A stretch of DNA of 64,000 bases from an uncultured Paracoccaceae bacterium (lineage in GTDB: Bacteria; Pseudomonadota; Alphaproteobacteria; Rhodobacterales; Rhodobacteraceae): the NCBI GenBank assembly GCA_947489325.1, contig CANLDA010000002.1, forward strand, positions 186,001 through 250,000. Direction: 5' to 3'. The notes beneath the pieces are model-generated. The model was not told the origin of the DNA. It searched no databases and saw only the letters and a list, made by a program, of their open reading frames with translations. Position numbers and translations under genes: made by a program. Shown here piece after piece: positions 1-8,983 of this stretch. How positions within the stretch are numbered: position 1 is the first letter of the stretch; each line of letters begins with the position of its first letter.

Positions 1-407
1 GTCAAATCCTCAACCAACAATACACGTTCGCCTTCGCTCATGGCGCCCTCAATTCGGGCGTTTTTGCCATAGCCTTTGGGTTTCTTGCGCACATATGTCA
101 TGGGCAAGGCCATGCGTTCGGCCACAAGGGCGGCAAATGGGATGCCTGCGGTTTCCCCACCTGCGATATTGTCAAACGCCTCAAACCCGGCGTTGCGCAT
201 CACCGTTACGGTTAGAAAATCCATCAAAGTACTGCGGATACGCGGAAAACTAATCAGCTTGCGACAGTCGATATAACTGGGTGACGGCAGGCCGGATGCG
301 AGGATATAAGGCTCATCCGTATTGAAATTCACGGCCTTGATTTCCAGCAACATACGTGCGGTCAGGCGGGCGATTTCTTCGCGGGTCGGATAGGAGGTTG
401 GGATCAT
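1..407 (-). CDS. pyrE: Orotate phosphoribosyltransferase, C-terminus cut by window edge
   Basis: This enzyme joins orotate to PRPP to give orotidine 5'-phosphate in pyrimidine synthesis. Reading leftward from the ATG at 407, about 135 residues are visible. They include [17 protein letters not shown] near residue 35, the [14 protein letters not shown] segment, the [13 protein letters not shown] loop and the acidic VLLVEDL start of the PRPP-binding motif at the window edge. The rest of the protein, with the catalytic loop, lies outside. It follows pyrC on the same strand with a 75-base gap, so the two are probably co-transcribed. Identification is by recognised family motifs. The reading frame is intact as far as it can be seen. 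Confidence 0.93.
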   Translation of the reverse strand, partial: MIPTSYPTREEIARLTARMLLEIKAVNFNTDEPYILASGLPSPSYIDCRKLISFPRIRSTLMDFLTVTVMRNAGFEAFDNIAGGETAGIPFAALVAERMALPMTYVRKKPKGYGKNARIEGAMSEGERVLLVEDL

Positions 408-482
408 GTCCTGTGTCCTTTGGTAGGGCGCGGAAGGTGTGGTCGGAGCCTCCGGCGGGAGAAATGGTTCAATATTGGAAGC

Positions 483-1523
483 TTAGCGCGCGGACCAGTA
501 AACCGGGAAACCGGGATCAAAGACGGTGACGGGACCATCGTCTGTGTCGATTTTGGCGGGAAATTGCGTCGGCGCGTCGCCCTTGGTCAGGGTCAGCGTA
601 GCGTCATTTACGGGCAGGCCATAAAAGGCAGGGCCATTGCGGCTGCTAAAGGCCTCAAGATTGGCAAGCGCGCCTTCTCCTTCAAAGACATGGGCGAGCA
701 ATGGCATGGTGTTGGTGGCCGTGAAACACCCGGCACATCCGCAAGCACTTTCTTTGTTGGGGTCTGTGTGTGGCGCGCTATCGGTGCCAAGGAAAAAGCG
801 ATGATCGCCTGACGTAGCGGCGGCGCGCAGTGCAAGGCGGTGCTCTTCGCGTTTGGCAACAGGCAGGCAATAATAATGCGGTTTGATGCCGCCCACCAGA
901 ATGTGGTTGCGGTTGATGATAAAGTGGTGCGTCGTAATCGTCGCGCCCAAGTCTTTGTCATGGGCCTTGACGTAATCCACACCGTTTTTGGTGGTGATAT
1001 GTTCCATCACCACGCGCAGACCGGGGGTTGCACGGCGTACTGGGTCCAGAACGCGGTCGATAAACACGGCTTCGCGGTCAAAAATATCAATCGCCGCGTC
1101 GGTGACTTCGCCGTGTACACACAAAGGCAGGCCAATCTCTGCCATGGTTTCCAGCACAGCGCGTACTTTGTCAAAGTTGCTCACGCCGCTGGCTGAATTG
1201 GTGGTGGCTCCAGCTGGATAAAGTTTGACCGCTTTGACCAGACCACTTGCATGGGCCGCAGCGACATCCGCAGGATCGGTATCTTCGGTTAGATAGAGCG
1301 TCATCAAAGGCTCAAATGTCATGCCTTCGGACAATGCAGCCAAAATACGATCGCGATAAGCGGTTGCCATGGCACCAGTGGTCACTGGCGGTACCAGATT
1401 GGGCATGATGATAGCACGGGCAAAATCACGGGCGGTTTCAGGCAGAACAGCGGCCAACATCGCGCCATCGCGCAGATGCAGGTGCCAATCGTCGGGGCGG
1501 GCAATGGTCAAGCTTTGAGTCAT
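483..1523 (-). CDS. pyrC: Dihydroorotase (class II, PyrC)
   Basis: The enzyme cyclises carbamoyl aspartate to dihydroorotate, the third step of pyrimidine synthesis, in the cytoplasm. At 346 residues it has the length of the bacterial class II (E. coli PyrC) form. The N-terminus has the [10 protein letters not shown] metal motif. Further features are the [11 protein letters not shown] segment whose lysine is normally carbamylated to bridge the metals, CVHGE, the VMEHITTK histidine, ITTHHF, and the C-terminal [10 protein letters not shown] segment with a metal-ligand aspartate. It lies just upstream of pyrE on the same strand, giving a pyrC-pyrE unit. Nothing is out of place in the sequence. 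Confidence 0.96.
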   Translation of the reverse strand: MTQSLTIARPDDWHLHLRDGAMLAAVLPETARDFARAIIMPNLVPPVTTGAMATAYRDRILAALSEGMTFEPLMTLYLTEDTDPADVAAAHASGLVKAVKLYPAGATTNSASGVSNFDKVRAVLETMAEIGLPLCVHGEVTDAAIDIFDREAVFIDRVLDPVRRATPGLRVVMEHITTKNGVDYVKAHDKDLGATITTHHFIINRNHILVGGIKPHYYCLPVAKREEHRLALRAAATSGDHRFFLGTDSAPHTDPNKESACGCAGCFTATNTMPLLAHVFEGEGALANLEAFSSRNGPAFYGLPVNDATLTLTKGDAPTQFPAKIDTDDGPVTVFDPGFPVYWSAR

Positions 1524-1573
1524 ATGCGCGCCTTAGACGATTTCGCCGTGACGCGCCAGTATATTTGCGCTTT

Positions 1574-2515
1574 TTAGCCGGTCATTCGCTCTTCGTCGGC
1601 ATTTTCCATTTTCACCAATTTACGGCGAAAGCGCGGGGCATTCAGACGGGTGGCCACGTTTTTACACAACACTTGCGTCAGCAAGGGTGTGCTGCGCTTT
1701 TCGGTCTGATCCAACAAAAACCGCAGGTAGGGCAAATAATCGCGACGGGCACGCATCAGTCGGCCAAAGCTGCGCTCGTCCAGTTTTTGTTGCGCTGCTT
1801 TGACAAGGATACGGTACAAAACCTGTAGTTCCAATAACACAGGTTCCAATTTCGGGCGGGGCAATGATGTACGCAGCAAGGTCACATTTGGGCGTGCAAA
1901 CATCGCCGCATGAATGGCGTCTGGTGTGAGAGCTGGGTTATAGATCACAAAAGCACGCTCTGCCGCGTCAAGCATATCGGGTGCAAAGCCATATCGGTTG
2001 GTGAACGACACTTTGCGCATACCGGGAAAGCGGTTTTCCCAAGGGGTCAGGCGGGGATCAAGCGTCGCTTGGGGATGAAGCGCCACAACCGTCGCCGATG
2101 GGGCTGCTACCGAAAACGCCGCTGCTGCATAGCCACAAGCCCCGGCGCCATAGAAAATCACCTGTTCGAATTCGTCAAAGAAGCCGTCATCCACCAGACG
2201 ATCAAAATAGCCATATACGTTGGAATCGCGAAACCATGTTTGCCCGTCAGACAATAAACACAGGTTGGACCAACCCAATTCGCGCACCAACTCAAACCCA
2301 AGTGGTTGCCCGTTATCATTGCGGGCTTGGATGTCTTGCAGCGTTTCAAAGGTCACAAGCAAAATGGGTTTATCTTCGGTAAAGGCAGCAAAATGGTGAT
2401 CTCCAAGAGGTTGGAAATACCCGTTCTCATCTACCATTTCTTCGAGCTTTGACAGCCATTCTTGCCGGGGTAGCCCCTGCATCTGGGTGTCAAAAACATT
2501 GACTGCATCCTGCAT
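1574..2515 (-). CDS. Alpha/beta-hydrolase-like protein of unknown function
   Basis: This is a 313-residue cytoplasmic protein with no signal peptide. I recall relatives in Rhodobacteraceae being labelled phosphoadenosine phosphosulfate reductase, but the ECGxH cysteine motif of CysH is absent, so that name is not supported. The middle resembles the core of an alpha/beta hydrolase: a strand, then VIFYGAGACGYAAAAFS like a nucleophile elbow, then VVALHPQATLDPRLTPWE. The position where such enzymes carry serine (G-x-S-x-G) is glycine or alanine here, so it may not be a hydrolase. The C-terminal third is basic and helical (RLMRARRDYLPYLRFLLDQ). It stands alone between pyrC and the divergent MoxR gene. 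The exact role is unknown. Confidence 0.75.
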   Translation of the reverse strand: MQDAVNVFDTQMQGLPRQEWLSKLEEMVDENGYFQPLGDHHFAAFTEDKPILLVTFETLQDIQARNDNGQPLGFELVRELGWSNLCLLSDGQTWFRDSNVYGYFDRLVDDGFFDEFEQVIFYGAGACGYAAAAFSVAAPSATVVALHPQATLDPRLTPWENRFPGMRKVSFTNRYGFAPDMLDAAERAFVIYNPALTPDAIHAAMFARPNVTLLRTSLPRPKLEPVLLELQVLYRILVKAAQQKLDERSFGRLMRARRDYLPYLRFLLDQTEKRSTPLLTQVLCKNVATRLNAPRFRRKLVKMENADEERMTG

Positions 2516-2705
2516 TTTTTGCGACCTCGTACCTTACCAATACCCAGTTTGGGCTTATATCTCAGAGAAATTAAAGGGGATTTGGGGCAAAATTGCGGAG
2601 AAGGCAGGGGTTCAATGTGCCTTTTTTACCGCTGCGTCACACCCCACTGTGACTTGACCGCAGGTGTTCGGGGATGCAGCGTGGCCCCAGCCATAAGGAG
2701 TGCCC

Positions 2706-3614
2706 ATGACCAAGGTTCAATCCATTGATGCGGTGCAGGAGATGCTGTCCGACCAAGGATATGTCTGTGGGCGCGCCTTGGCGACCGTGGTCTTTTTGTC
2801 GCTGAAACTTGGCCGCCCACTGTTTTTGGAGGGCGAGGCAGGGGTGGGTAAGACTGAAATTGCCAAGGCAATCGCGGCTTCTTTGGGGCGGCGTTTGATT
2901 CGATTGCAATGCTACGAAGGTCTTGATGCCGCCAGTGCGGTCTATGAATGGAACTTTCCTGCTCAGATGGTGGCCATCCGCACAGCAGAGGCCAGTGGCA
3001 GTGCGGATCGAGACGCGCTCAATAGGGAATTGTTTGGTCCTGATTATTTGATTGAACGCCCGCTTTTGCAGGCGATGCGCCCCGATGAAAATGGCCCGCC
3101 GGTTCTGCTCATTGATGAATTGGATCGCACAGATGAACCATTTGAGGCCTATTTGCTTGAGGCGCTCAGCGATTTTCAGGTCACAATACCTGAACTGGGT
3201 ACGATCACGGCCCCAGAAGCCCCGATCGTGATCCTGACCAGCAATCGCACACGCGAAGTGCATGATGCCCTTAAACGTCGTTGTCTCTATCATTGGGTTG
3301 ATTATCCTGATTTTGATCGCGAAATCGCCATCCTTCAGGCCCGCGCGCCTGATGCCTCTGAACACCTCAGCCGTCAGGTTGTCAGCTTCGTGCAACAATT
3401 GCGTACCGAGGATTTGTTCAAAAAACCCGGTGTCGCGGAAACCATTGACTGGGCCAAATGCCTGTTGGCTCTGGATGTTCTGGAACTCTCACCTCAGGCC
3501 ATTGCAGACACGTTGGGTGCGGTTTTGAAATATCAGGATGATATTGCCAAACTTCAGGGCAGCGAGGCTAAGCGTCTGTTGGATCAGGCCAACGCTGACC
3601 TTCGGGTCTCTTGA
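2706..3614 (+). CDS. MoxR-family AAA+ ATPase (CoxD-like)
   Basis: This is a chaperone-like ATPase that usually works with a VWA-domain partner to mature metalloenzymes, for example CoxD in CO dehydrogenase maturation. Walker A is GEAGVGKTE near residue 43, Walker B is VLLIDELDR, and sensor 1 is IVILTSNRTRE. These are followed by the MoxR lid domain. A GTG at 2700 could start the frame, but AAGGAG at 2695-2700 sits five bases before the ATG at 2706, so that ATG is chosen (302 residues). The next gene is a CoxE-type VWA protein 63 bases downstream. An XdhC protein and a molybdopterin-binding protein follow, which supports a part in molybdenum hydroxylase assembly. The client enzyme is not in the window. 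Confidence 0.9.
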   Translation: MTKVQSIDAVQEMLSDQGYVCGRALATVVFLSLKLGRPLFLEGEAGVGKTEIAKAIAASLGRRLIRLQCYEGLDAASAVYEWNFPAQMVAIRTAEASGSADRDALNRELFGPDYLIERPLLQAMRPDENGPPVLLIDELDRTDEPFEAYLLEALSDFQVTIPELGTITAPEAPIVILTSNRTREVHDALKRRCLYHWVDYPDFDREIAILQARAPDASEHLSRQVVSFVQQLRTEDLFKKPGVAETIDWAKCLLALDVLELSPQAIADTLGAVLKYQDDIAKLQGSEAKRLLDQANADLRVS

Positions 3615-3677
3615 TGTATTTTCTCGGTGTAAAGCCCCTGGTGGGGTCCACTGCAAAGATCATCCAATCTATGTGCC

Positions 3678-4934
3678 ATGGTTGAACACATCCCTCTTTC
3701 CCTGCCTGACAATCCCAAGCTGGCCCATAATATCACTTGGTTTGCCCGATCTTTGCGCAAGGCTGGCCTGCCCATTGGGTCGGGGCGGGTGATTGATGCC
3801 ATTCGTGCGGTACAGGCGGTGGGTTTTACCCAAAAGCGCGATTTTTACTGGGTGTTACACGCCTGTTTCGTGTCCAAGCCAGAGCACCGCATCATTTTTT
3901 CTCAGGTGTTCCGCCTGTTCTGGCGCGATCCGCAATATATGGAACACATGATGGCGGCGATGCTGCCTGCTATTCGTGGAGTGCAAGAAGATCGCGCCCC
4001 AAAGGCAGGTGAAAAACGCGCAGCAGAGGCCCTGCTGGATGGGGTAAACCGCGACATGCCGGATGCTCCAACCGAAGGCGGCGAGGATCAAATAGAAATT
4101 GAAACCACGCTGACTATGTCAACGGAGGAACGTCTGCGCACGCTTGACTTTGAACAGATGAACACCGCGGAAATCGCCGAAGCCAAAAAGATGCTGTCCC
4201 GTCTGCACCTGCCGGTTAAGCCCATCCCGTCTAGGCGCGGTCAGTCAAGCGCGAACGGACAGCGGATTGACGCACGGGCCACCTTGCGCGCCTCAATGAG
4301 GCAAGGCGGAGATATCCAAAGGGTGCATTTGCAAAAACCACGCCCTCGCTGGCCAAACTTAGTGGTGCTGTGTGATATATCGGGATCCATGAGCCAATAT
4401 TCCCGCATGGTTCTGCATTTCTTACATGCCGTGGCTAATCATAAAGGGGCAGGCTGGGCCAAGGTTCATGGCTTTACCTTTGGCACGCGTTTGACCAATA
4501 TCACCCGCCATCTGGCGACGCGTGATGTGGATGCGGCCCTTGCTGCGGCTGGATCTGAAGCGCAGGATTGGCAGGGTGGCACACGCATCGGTGCCTGTTT
4601 GCACAGTTTCAACCGCGACTGGTCGCGGCGCGTGATGGGGCAGGGTGCGGTTGTTTTATTGATCACTGATGGGCTTGATCGGGATGATCCAGAAGCTTTG
4701 GCACGGGAAATGGAACGACTGCACATCTCTGCGCGCCGTTTGATTTGGCTTAACCCTTTATTGCGTTGGCAGGGTTTTGCACCAAAGGCACGTGGCATTG
4801 CCGCCATGTTGCCCCATGTTGACAGTTTTCGTGCGGGGCACTCTGTGGCCTCGTTGACAGAATTGGCGGCTGTCATATCGCGCCCTGACGACATTGGTGA
4901 AAAAGATCGTTTGCTGGGTATGATCGGGGGATGA
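3678..4934 (+). CDS. VWA-domain protein, CoxE-like
   Basis: This 418-residue protein is the expected partner of the MoxR ATPase just upstream. In CO-dehydrogenase systems CoxE and CoxD work together to insert the unusual metal cluster. The N-terminal half is helical (FARSLRKAGLPIGSGRV onward). The C-terminal half is a von Willebrand A domain with a MIDAS site: CDISGSMSQYSRM near residue 235, the threonine of GGTRIG, and the aspartates of LLITDGLDRDD. No signal peptide or membrane segment is seen. The ribosome-binding site before 3678 is weak, so the start is less sure than the frame. The neighbours point to maturation of a molybdenum enzyme; the specific target is inferred. Confidence 0.9.
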   Translation: MVEHIPLSLPDNPKLAHNITWFARSLRKAGLPIGSGRVIDAIRAVQAVGFTQKRDFYWVLHACFVSKPEHRIIFSQVFRLFWRDPQYMEHMMAAMLPAIRGVQEDRAPKAGEKRAAEALLDGVNRDMPDAPTEGGEDQIEIETTLTMSTEERLRTLDFEQMNTAEIAEAKKMLSRLHLPVKPIPSRRGQSSANGQRIDARATLRASMRQGGDIQRVHLQKPRPRWPNLVVLCDISGSMSQYSRMVLHFLHAVANHKGAGWAKVHGFTFGTRLTNITRHLATRDVDAALAAAGSEAQDWQGGTRIGACLHSFNRDWSRRVMGQGAVVLLITDGLDRDDPEALAREMERLHISARRLIWLNPLLRWQGFAPKARGIAAMLPHVDSFRAGHSVASLTELAAVISRPDDIGEKDRLLGMIGG

Positions 4935-5047
4935 GGTGATCGGCCTCGACGGATATTCTGACGCGTGTGTCTTTGTGCCCGCTTGCACATCTTTGGCCGG
5001 TATCCCATCGTGGCCCAGAGCGAAACTGTTTTTGCCCGGAGGAAACC

Positions 5048-6013
5048 ATGGCTGATGTTGAACGCGCGCCGGAATTGGCGTTGGAGTGGCACAAGGCCGG
5101 GCGTGGGTCGGTGTTGGCAACCGTGATTGAAACATGGGGCAGCGCGCCGCGTCGTGTGGGAGCGCAGATGGTGGTGTCAGGGGATGGTCAAATCGAAGGG
5201 TCAGTCTCTGGCGGATGTGTCGAGGGTGCCGTGATGGTCGAGGCGTTGGAGGCGCTGGAAGAAGGCGCCGCGCGGATTTTGGAATTTGGCGTGAGTGACG
5301 GGGATGCCTTTGCAGTGGGATTGGCCTGTGGCGGGACAATCCGTATTTTGGTCGAACCTGTGGGAACGGTTCTGGCGCAGGACGTTCTGGAGACCCTGGT
5401 CGCAGCGCGTGCCGCACGTCAACAAATTGCCTATGTCGTGGATATAGAAGCGGAAAACCGCACCCTGACCTCTGAAGGGTTTGAAACGCGGTTTCGTATG
5501 GATCGATCAGGCATGGAAGAGGACGGCCGGTTTGTCGCCATTCACAATCCCCCCTTGCGGATGGTGATCGTGGGGGCGGTGCACATTGCGCAGGCTCTGG
5601 TGCCGATGGCGCGGGTGGCAGGGTTTGATCCCATCATTGTTGATCCGCGCGCGGCTTTTGGATCTGACGCGCGATTCCCCGGCGAAACTATCGTAGATGA
5701 CTGGCCTGATGAGGCACTTGAAAAGATCGGCCTAGATGCACGTACAGCGCTTGTGTTGTTGACCCATGATCCCAAATTGGATGATCCGGCGCTGCATGTC
5801 GCGTTAAAATCTCCTGTGTTTTATATCGGCGCCCTTGGGTCCAAGCGCACGCATGCGGGACGGGTGGATCGTTTGGCACAGGTCGGATTTTCCGAAGATG
5901 AAATCGATCGCATTCATGGCCCCGTTGGTTTGAATATCGGGGCTGCAAGCCCTGCTGAAATTGCGGTGTCGATTCTTGCCGAAACCCTGCAAGTTCTCAG
6001 GATAAACGCATGA
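5048..6013 (+). CDS. XdhC/CoxI family molybdenum-enzyme maturation protein
   Basis: XdhC proteins bind molybdenum cofactor, help sulfurate it and deliver it to xanthine-dehydrogenase-type enzymes. This one has about 321 residues. The N-terminal XdhC_CoxI domain has TWGSAPRRVGAQMVV and GSVSGGCVEGAV. The C-terminal Rossmann-like domain has VIVGAVHIAQAL, then LLTHDPKLDDPAL, FYIGALGSKRT and GLNIGAASPAEIAVSI. The ATG at 5048 is chosen because GGAGG lies at 5038-5042; an upstream extension to 4967 has no such site. Its stop codon overlaps the start of the molybdopterin-binding gene (ATGA at 6010-6013), so the two are translationally coupled. Confidence 0.93.
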   Translation: MADVERAPELALEWHKAGRGSVLATVIETWGSAPRRVGAQMVVSGDGQIEGSVSGGCVEGAVMVEALEALEEGAARILEFGVSDGDAFAVGLACGGTIRILVEPVGTVLAQDVLETLVAARAARQQIAYVVDIEAENRTLTSEGFETRFRMDRSGMEEDGRFVAIHNPPLRMVIVGAVHIAQALVPMARVAGFDPIIVDPRAAFGSDARFPGETIVDDWPDEALEKIGLDARTALVLLTHDPKLDDPALHVALKSPVFYIGALGSKRTHAGRVDRLAQVGFSEDEIDRIHGPVGLNIGAASPAEIAVSILAETLQVLRINA

Positions 6014-7026
6014 AATTCGGCTCTCTTCCCACCCTCAGGGCCGAAGGCGCCATTCTTGCTCATTCCATGCAGGCCATTCAATCGCCGTATGACATGTGCT
6101 TGACCTATAAAATAGCCAAGGGCACGGTTCTGACTAAGCAACATGTGCAGGACTTGCTGGCCAACGACCACGCCAGCCTTACTGTGGCGCGTCTTGATGT
6201 TAATGATGTGGCGGAAGATTTTGCTGCACAAACGCTCGCTCAGGCGATCATTCCCGATGAACATCATGCGGGATTGCGCCTGTCTGGTGCCGGGGCAGGG
6301 CGTGTTAACCTCTATGCGACAGGGTGTGGGATTGTCGACATAGACCAAGCAGCCGTTGCGCGGATCAATGCGGTGAATCCGATGATCACCATTGCGACAG
6401 TGCCGCCGTGGCATCGGGTAGATGCAGACGGCATGGTGGCGACGATCAAGATCATTGCTTACGGCGTGCCGCAGGATGATTTGAACAAGGCCTGTGACGG
6501 GGCGGCATACGCCTTGCGCTTACGCGCGCCGCACTATGTCTCAGCCACATTGATTGAAACGGTGATCGGGCAAGATGCACCTTCTGACAAAGGGCGACGG
6601 GCCATGGCGGCACGCGTGCAACGCTTTGGCATGATGCTAAGTGACCGTGTGCTGGTACCCCACCGCGAAGAAGAACTTGCTGCCGCTATATTGGCCGCAC
6701 CAGGGGAGGTGGTGTTCATCCTGACCGGATCGGCAACCTCTGATCCTTTGGATGTGGCCCCACAAGCACTGCGCCGGGCAGGTGGTAAAGTCACGCGATT
6801 TGGCATGCCGGTTGATCCCGGTAACTTGTTGTTTCTGGGGTGTTTTGGCGGAAAACCTATGATCGGTCTGCCGGGATGTGCACGCTCTGTGGCGCTGAAT
6901 GGGGCTGATTGGGTTCTAGAGCGCGTTATTTGTGGGTTGGACCTTGGGGCCGACGACATTGCGGCCATGGGCGTTGGAGGGTTGCTTAAGGAAATTCCCA
7001 CACGTCCCATGCCAAGACGAGGATAA
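6010..7026 (+). CDS. Molybdopterin-binding protein (MoeA/CinA-like domain)
   Basis: This 338-residue cytoplasmic protein overlaps the preceding XdhC gene by four bases. The C-terminal half fits the MoCF-biosynthesis (molybdopterin-binding) fold seen in MoeA, MogA and CinA: VVFILTGSATSDPLDVAPQA, then GGKVTRFGMPVDPGNLLFLG, then GGKPMIGLPGCARSVALNG. The N-terminal part resembles the middle domain of MoeA-like proteins (AKGTVLTKQHVQDLL, RLSGAGAGRVNLYATG). It is not a full MoeA. Together with XdhC it probably handles or modifies molybdenum cofactor for a hydroxylase. Substrate and exact reaction are inferred. Confidence 0.85.
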   Translation: MKFGSLPTLRAEGAILAHSMQAIQSPYDMCLTYKIAKGTVLTKQHVQDLLANDHASLTVARLDVNDVAEDFAAQTLAQAIIPDEHHAGLRLSGAGAGRVNLYATGCGIVDIDQAAVARINAVNPMITIATVPPWHRVDADGMVATIKIIAYGVPQDDLNKACDGAAYALRLRAPHYVSATLIETVIGQDAPSDKGRRAMAARVQRFGMMLSDRVLVPHREEELAAAILAAPGEVVFILTGSATSDPLDVAPQALRRAGGKVTRFGMPVDPGNLLFLGCFGGKPMIGLPGCARSVALNGADWVLERVICGLDLGADDIAAMGVGGLLKEIPTRPMPRRG

Positions 7027-7038
7027 AGGGCGTTGTAA

Positions 7039-7863
7039 ATGTTTGATTGGGTGACATTGTTTCCGCTGTTGGTCATTGCCGCCGGATCTGGCGTGGTTGG
7101 CGGGGTGCTGGCCGGGTTGCTGGGCGTCGGCGGGGGAATTGTGATTGTGCCTTCGCTTTATCTGGCATTGTCCCTGTCGGGCATGGCCCCGGCATTGACG
7201 ATGCAGGTTGCGGTGGGCACCTCTTTGGCAACGATTGTGTTTACCTCGATGTCATCAGGCTATGGCCATTACAAACGCGGCGCCATTGATATGGGTTTGC
7301 TAAAACTATGGGCGCCATCGCTTTTGGTTGGGGTGGTTGTCGGGGGTGTTCTTGGCGGGGTGGTGTCGGGCAAGGTGTTGATCGCTGTGTTTGCTGTTGT
7401 TGCTCTCATGGTCGCGTTGGACATGATCTTTCGCAGAACCACTAACAACGACACGCCGCGCAGCTTTGCCAAGCCGGTCTGGGGGGGCTTGGGTGTGATT
7501 GCCGGTGCGATTTCTGCGATGATGGGCATCGGCGGGGGCACTGTGTGTGTGCCGCTGCTGAATTTCCTTGGCTACGACATTCGCAAAGCTGTGGGTACAT
7601 CCGCCGCTATTGGGTTTCTGATCGGCGTGCCCGGCGCATTGATTTATGCCGCAACTGGGTTGGGGGCTGAAGGCCTACCGCCATTTTCTCTGGGTTATGT
7701 TAATCTTCTTTGTGCGGCGGTGATTATCCCGCTGAGCACCAGTTTTGCACGTGTCGGTGTCAAAATTGCTCATACTATTCCACGCCGCGCGTTACGTCTG
7801 TGCTTTGGCCTGTTCCTGTCGATCACCTCGGCGCGGATGTTTTGGGATTTATTGGCGGGGTAA
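7039..7863 (+). CDS. TauE/SafE-family membrane permease
   Basis: This 274-residue integral membrane protein has about eight hydrophobic helices in two related halves, each marked by a glycine-rich G-x-GGG motif: LLGVGGGIVIVPSL near residue 30 and MMGIGGGTVCVPLL near residue 160. That duplicated motif is typical of TauE/SafE permeases, which are tied to export of sulfite, sulfoacetate or other organic anions. It starts 12 bases after the molybdopterin gene, so it may be the last gene of that operon, and it ends before a strong bidirectional hairpin. The substrate cannot be read from sequence; with molybdenum-enzyme neighbours, sulfite or an oxidised product would be reasonable guesses. Confidence 0.88.
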   Translation: MFDWVTLFPLLVIAAGSGVVGGVLAGLLGVGGGIVIVPSLYLALSLSGMAPALTMQVAVGTSLATIVFTSMSSGYGHYKRGAIDMGLLKLWAPSLLVGVVVGGVLGGVVSGKVLIAVFAVVALMVALDMIFRRTTNNDTPRSFAKPVWGGLGVIAGAISAMMGIGGGTVCVPLLNFLGYDIRKAVGTSAAIGFLIGVPGALIYAATGLGAEGLPPFSLGYVNLLCAAVIIPLSTSFARVGVKIAHTIPRRALRLCFGLFLSITSARMFWDLLAG

Positions 7864-7893
7864 GCGTCAAGTCTTTTACATCTAAACGAAAAA

Positions 7894-7922
7894 CGCCGCC
7901 CTGATCAGGGATCAGGACGGCG
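7894..7922. terminator. Bidirectional terminator between TauE-like gene and fda
   Basis: An imperfect inverted repeat (CGCCGCCCTGATC and GATCAGGACGGCG around a short loop) is flanked by AAAA on both sides, giving a T-run after the stem on either strand. It sits between convergent genes ending at 7863 and 7949. Confidence 0.85.
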
Positions 7923-7948
7923 AAAAATCATTTTGCGACAGCGCAAAC

Positions 7949-8842
7949 TTATCCGGCGATAGATGCCTGATAGATGCTTTCGATGGCATCTGCGATCTTG
8001 GCGTTGAATTCGTCATCGCTTTGCTGCGCGCTCAGGCCTTCGGTGAGGGCGCGAGAGAAGGACGCGATCATGCCGGAGTTGTGTGCCAGCTTTTCGTTGG
8101 CCTCATCACGGCTGTAGCCCCCAGACAGAGCCACAACACGCAGAACACGTGGGTGATCCACGAGTGATTTATACTGATTGGCATTGTTCGGGATGGTTAG
8201 TTTCAACATAACATCCTGATCATCGTTCAGCTGATCCAATTGCGCGGCGATTTCATCACGCAGGATGTCCTCGGCCTCGGCCTTGTCAGCAATAGAGATC
8301 GTGACCTCTGGCTCGATGATCGGCACCAGACCTTTGGCGATGATTTGTTTACCCACTTCAAACTGTTGAGCAACATTTTCACGGATACCATCTGCATTGG
8401 CCGCATCCACGACAGAGCGCATCTTGGTGCCGAAAATACCGTTTTCCACAGCGCGATCCAGCAAGGCATCCAGATCAGGCATGGGTTTCATCAAGCGCAC
8501 GCCATTGGCTTCATCGGCCAGACCTTTGTCAACCTTCAGGAACGGCACAACGCCGCGCTCTTCCCAGATATAGCTTGCGGCAGGTTTACCTTCGATCTGA
8601 CGATCCATGGTCATTTCAAACAGGATCGCGCCAACAACCTTGTCGCCGGTAAATGCAGGTGCCTGTGCAATGCGTGACCGCATGGCGTGGATCAGATCAT
8701 ACATTTCAGATTCGCCGTTATAGGCGTCTTCCTGAATGCCATAGAGGCCCAGCGCCTTGGGGGTCGAGCCGCCCGATTGGTCCAGAGCTGCGATAAAACC
8801 CTGACCGGCCTTGATGAGATCTTGTTGCGCCTGTTTTGACAT
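7949..8842 (-). CDS. fda: Class I fructose-bisphosphate aldolase
   Basis: The enzyme interconverts fructose 1,6-bisphosphate with dihydroxyacetone phosphate and glyceraldehyde 3-phosphate through a lysine Schiff base. The family is shown by [19 protein letters not shown] at the N-terminus, [24 protein letters not shown] and the [10 protein letters not shown] strand, with LKLTIPNN further on. Two ATGs are possible, at 8848 and 8842. The purine-rich AAGGCGG abuts the first but lies six bases before the second, so 8842 is preferred (297 residues). It lies downstream of pgk, but a terminator separates the two, so it probably has its own promoter. It serves glycolysis/gluconeogenesis. Confidence 0.94.
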   Translation of the reverse strand: MSKQAQQDLIKAGQGFIAALDQSGGSTPKALGLYGIQEDAYNGESEMYDLIHAMRSRIAQAPAFTGDKVVGAILFEMTMDRQIEGKPAASYIWEERGVVPFLKVDKGLADEANGVRLMKPMPDLDALLDRAVENGIFGTKMRSVVDAANADGIRENVAQQFEVGKQIIAKGLVPIIEPEVTISIADKAEAEDILRDEIAAQLDQLNDDQDVMLKLTIPNNANQYKSLVDHPRVLRVVALSGGYSRDEANEKLAHNSGMIASFSRALTEGLSAQQSDDEFNAKIADAIESIYQASIAG

Positions 8843-8957
8843 GTGCATCCGCCTTGGAAAACTGGTGTGACTACTTGGACCCGCTTTTATGGCAGGGCAT
8901 GACTATCTGCAATCCTGATACCGCTAACGCCATGCGCGACACGGAAATCAGAGTGAA

Positions 8958-8979
8958 AAGGGGCGATAATGCGCCCCTT
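8958..8979 (-). terminator. Terminator of pgk
   Basis: On the minus strand the stem AAGGGGCG / CGCCCCTT is followed by TTTTC, just after the pgk stop codon at 8984. A perfect short stem with a T-run is a good intrinsic terminator. Confidence 0.8.
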
Positions 8980-8983
8980 GGGT

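Noticed and set aside
420-812. 130-codon plus-strand frame over pyrC
   Set aside because: Antisense shadow of pyrC, with no family features.
1574-2515. Phosphoadenosine phosphosulfate reductase as product
   Set aside because: The conserved ECGxH cysteine motif and PAPS-binding loop are missing.
2637-3398. 253-codon minus-strand frame over the MoxR gene
   Set aside because: The opposite strand encodes Walker A, Walker B and the full ATPase; this frame has no recognisable domain.
4758-5417. 219-codon minus-strand frame
   Set aside because: Low-complexity proline/arginine product across CoxE and XdhC; a shadow of GC-rich codons.
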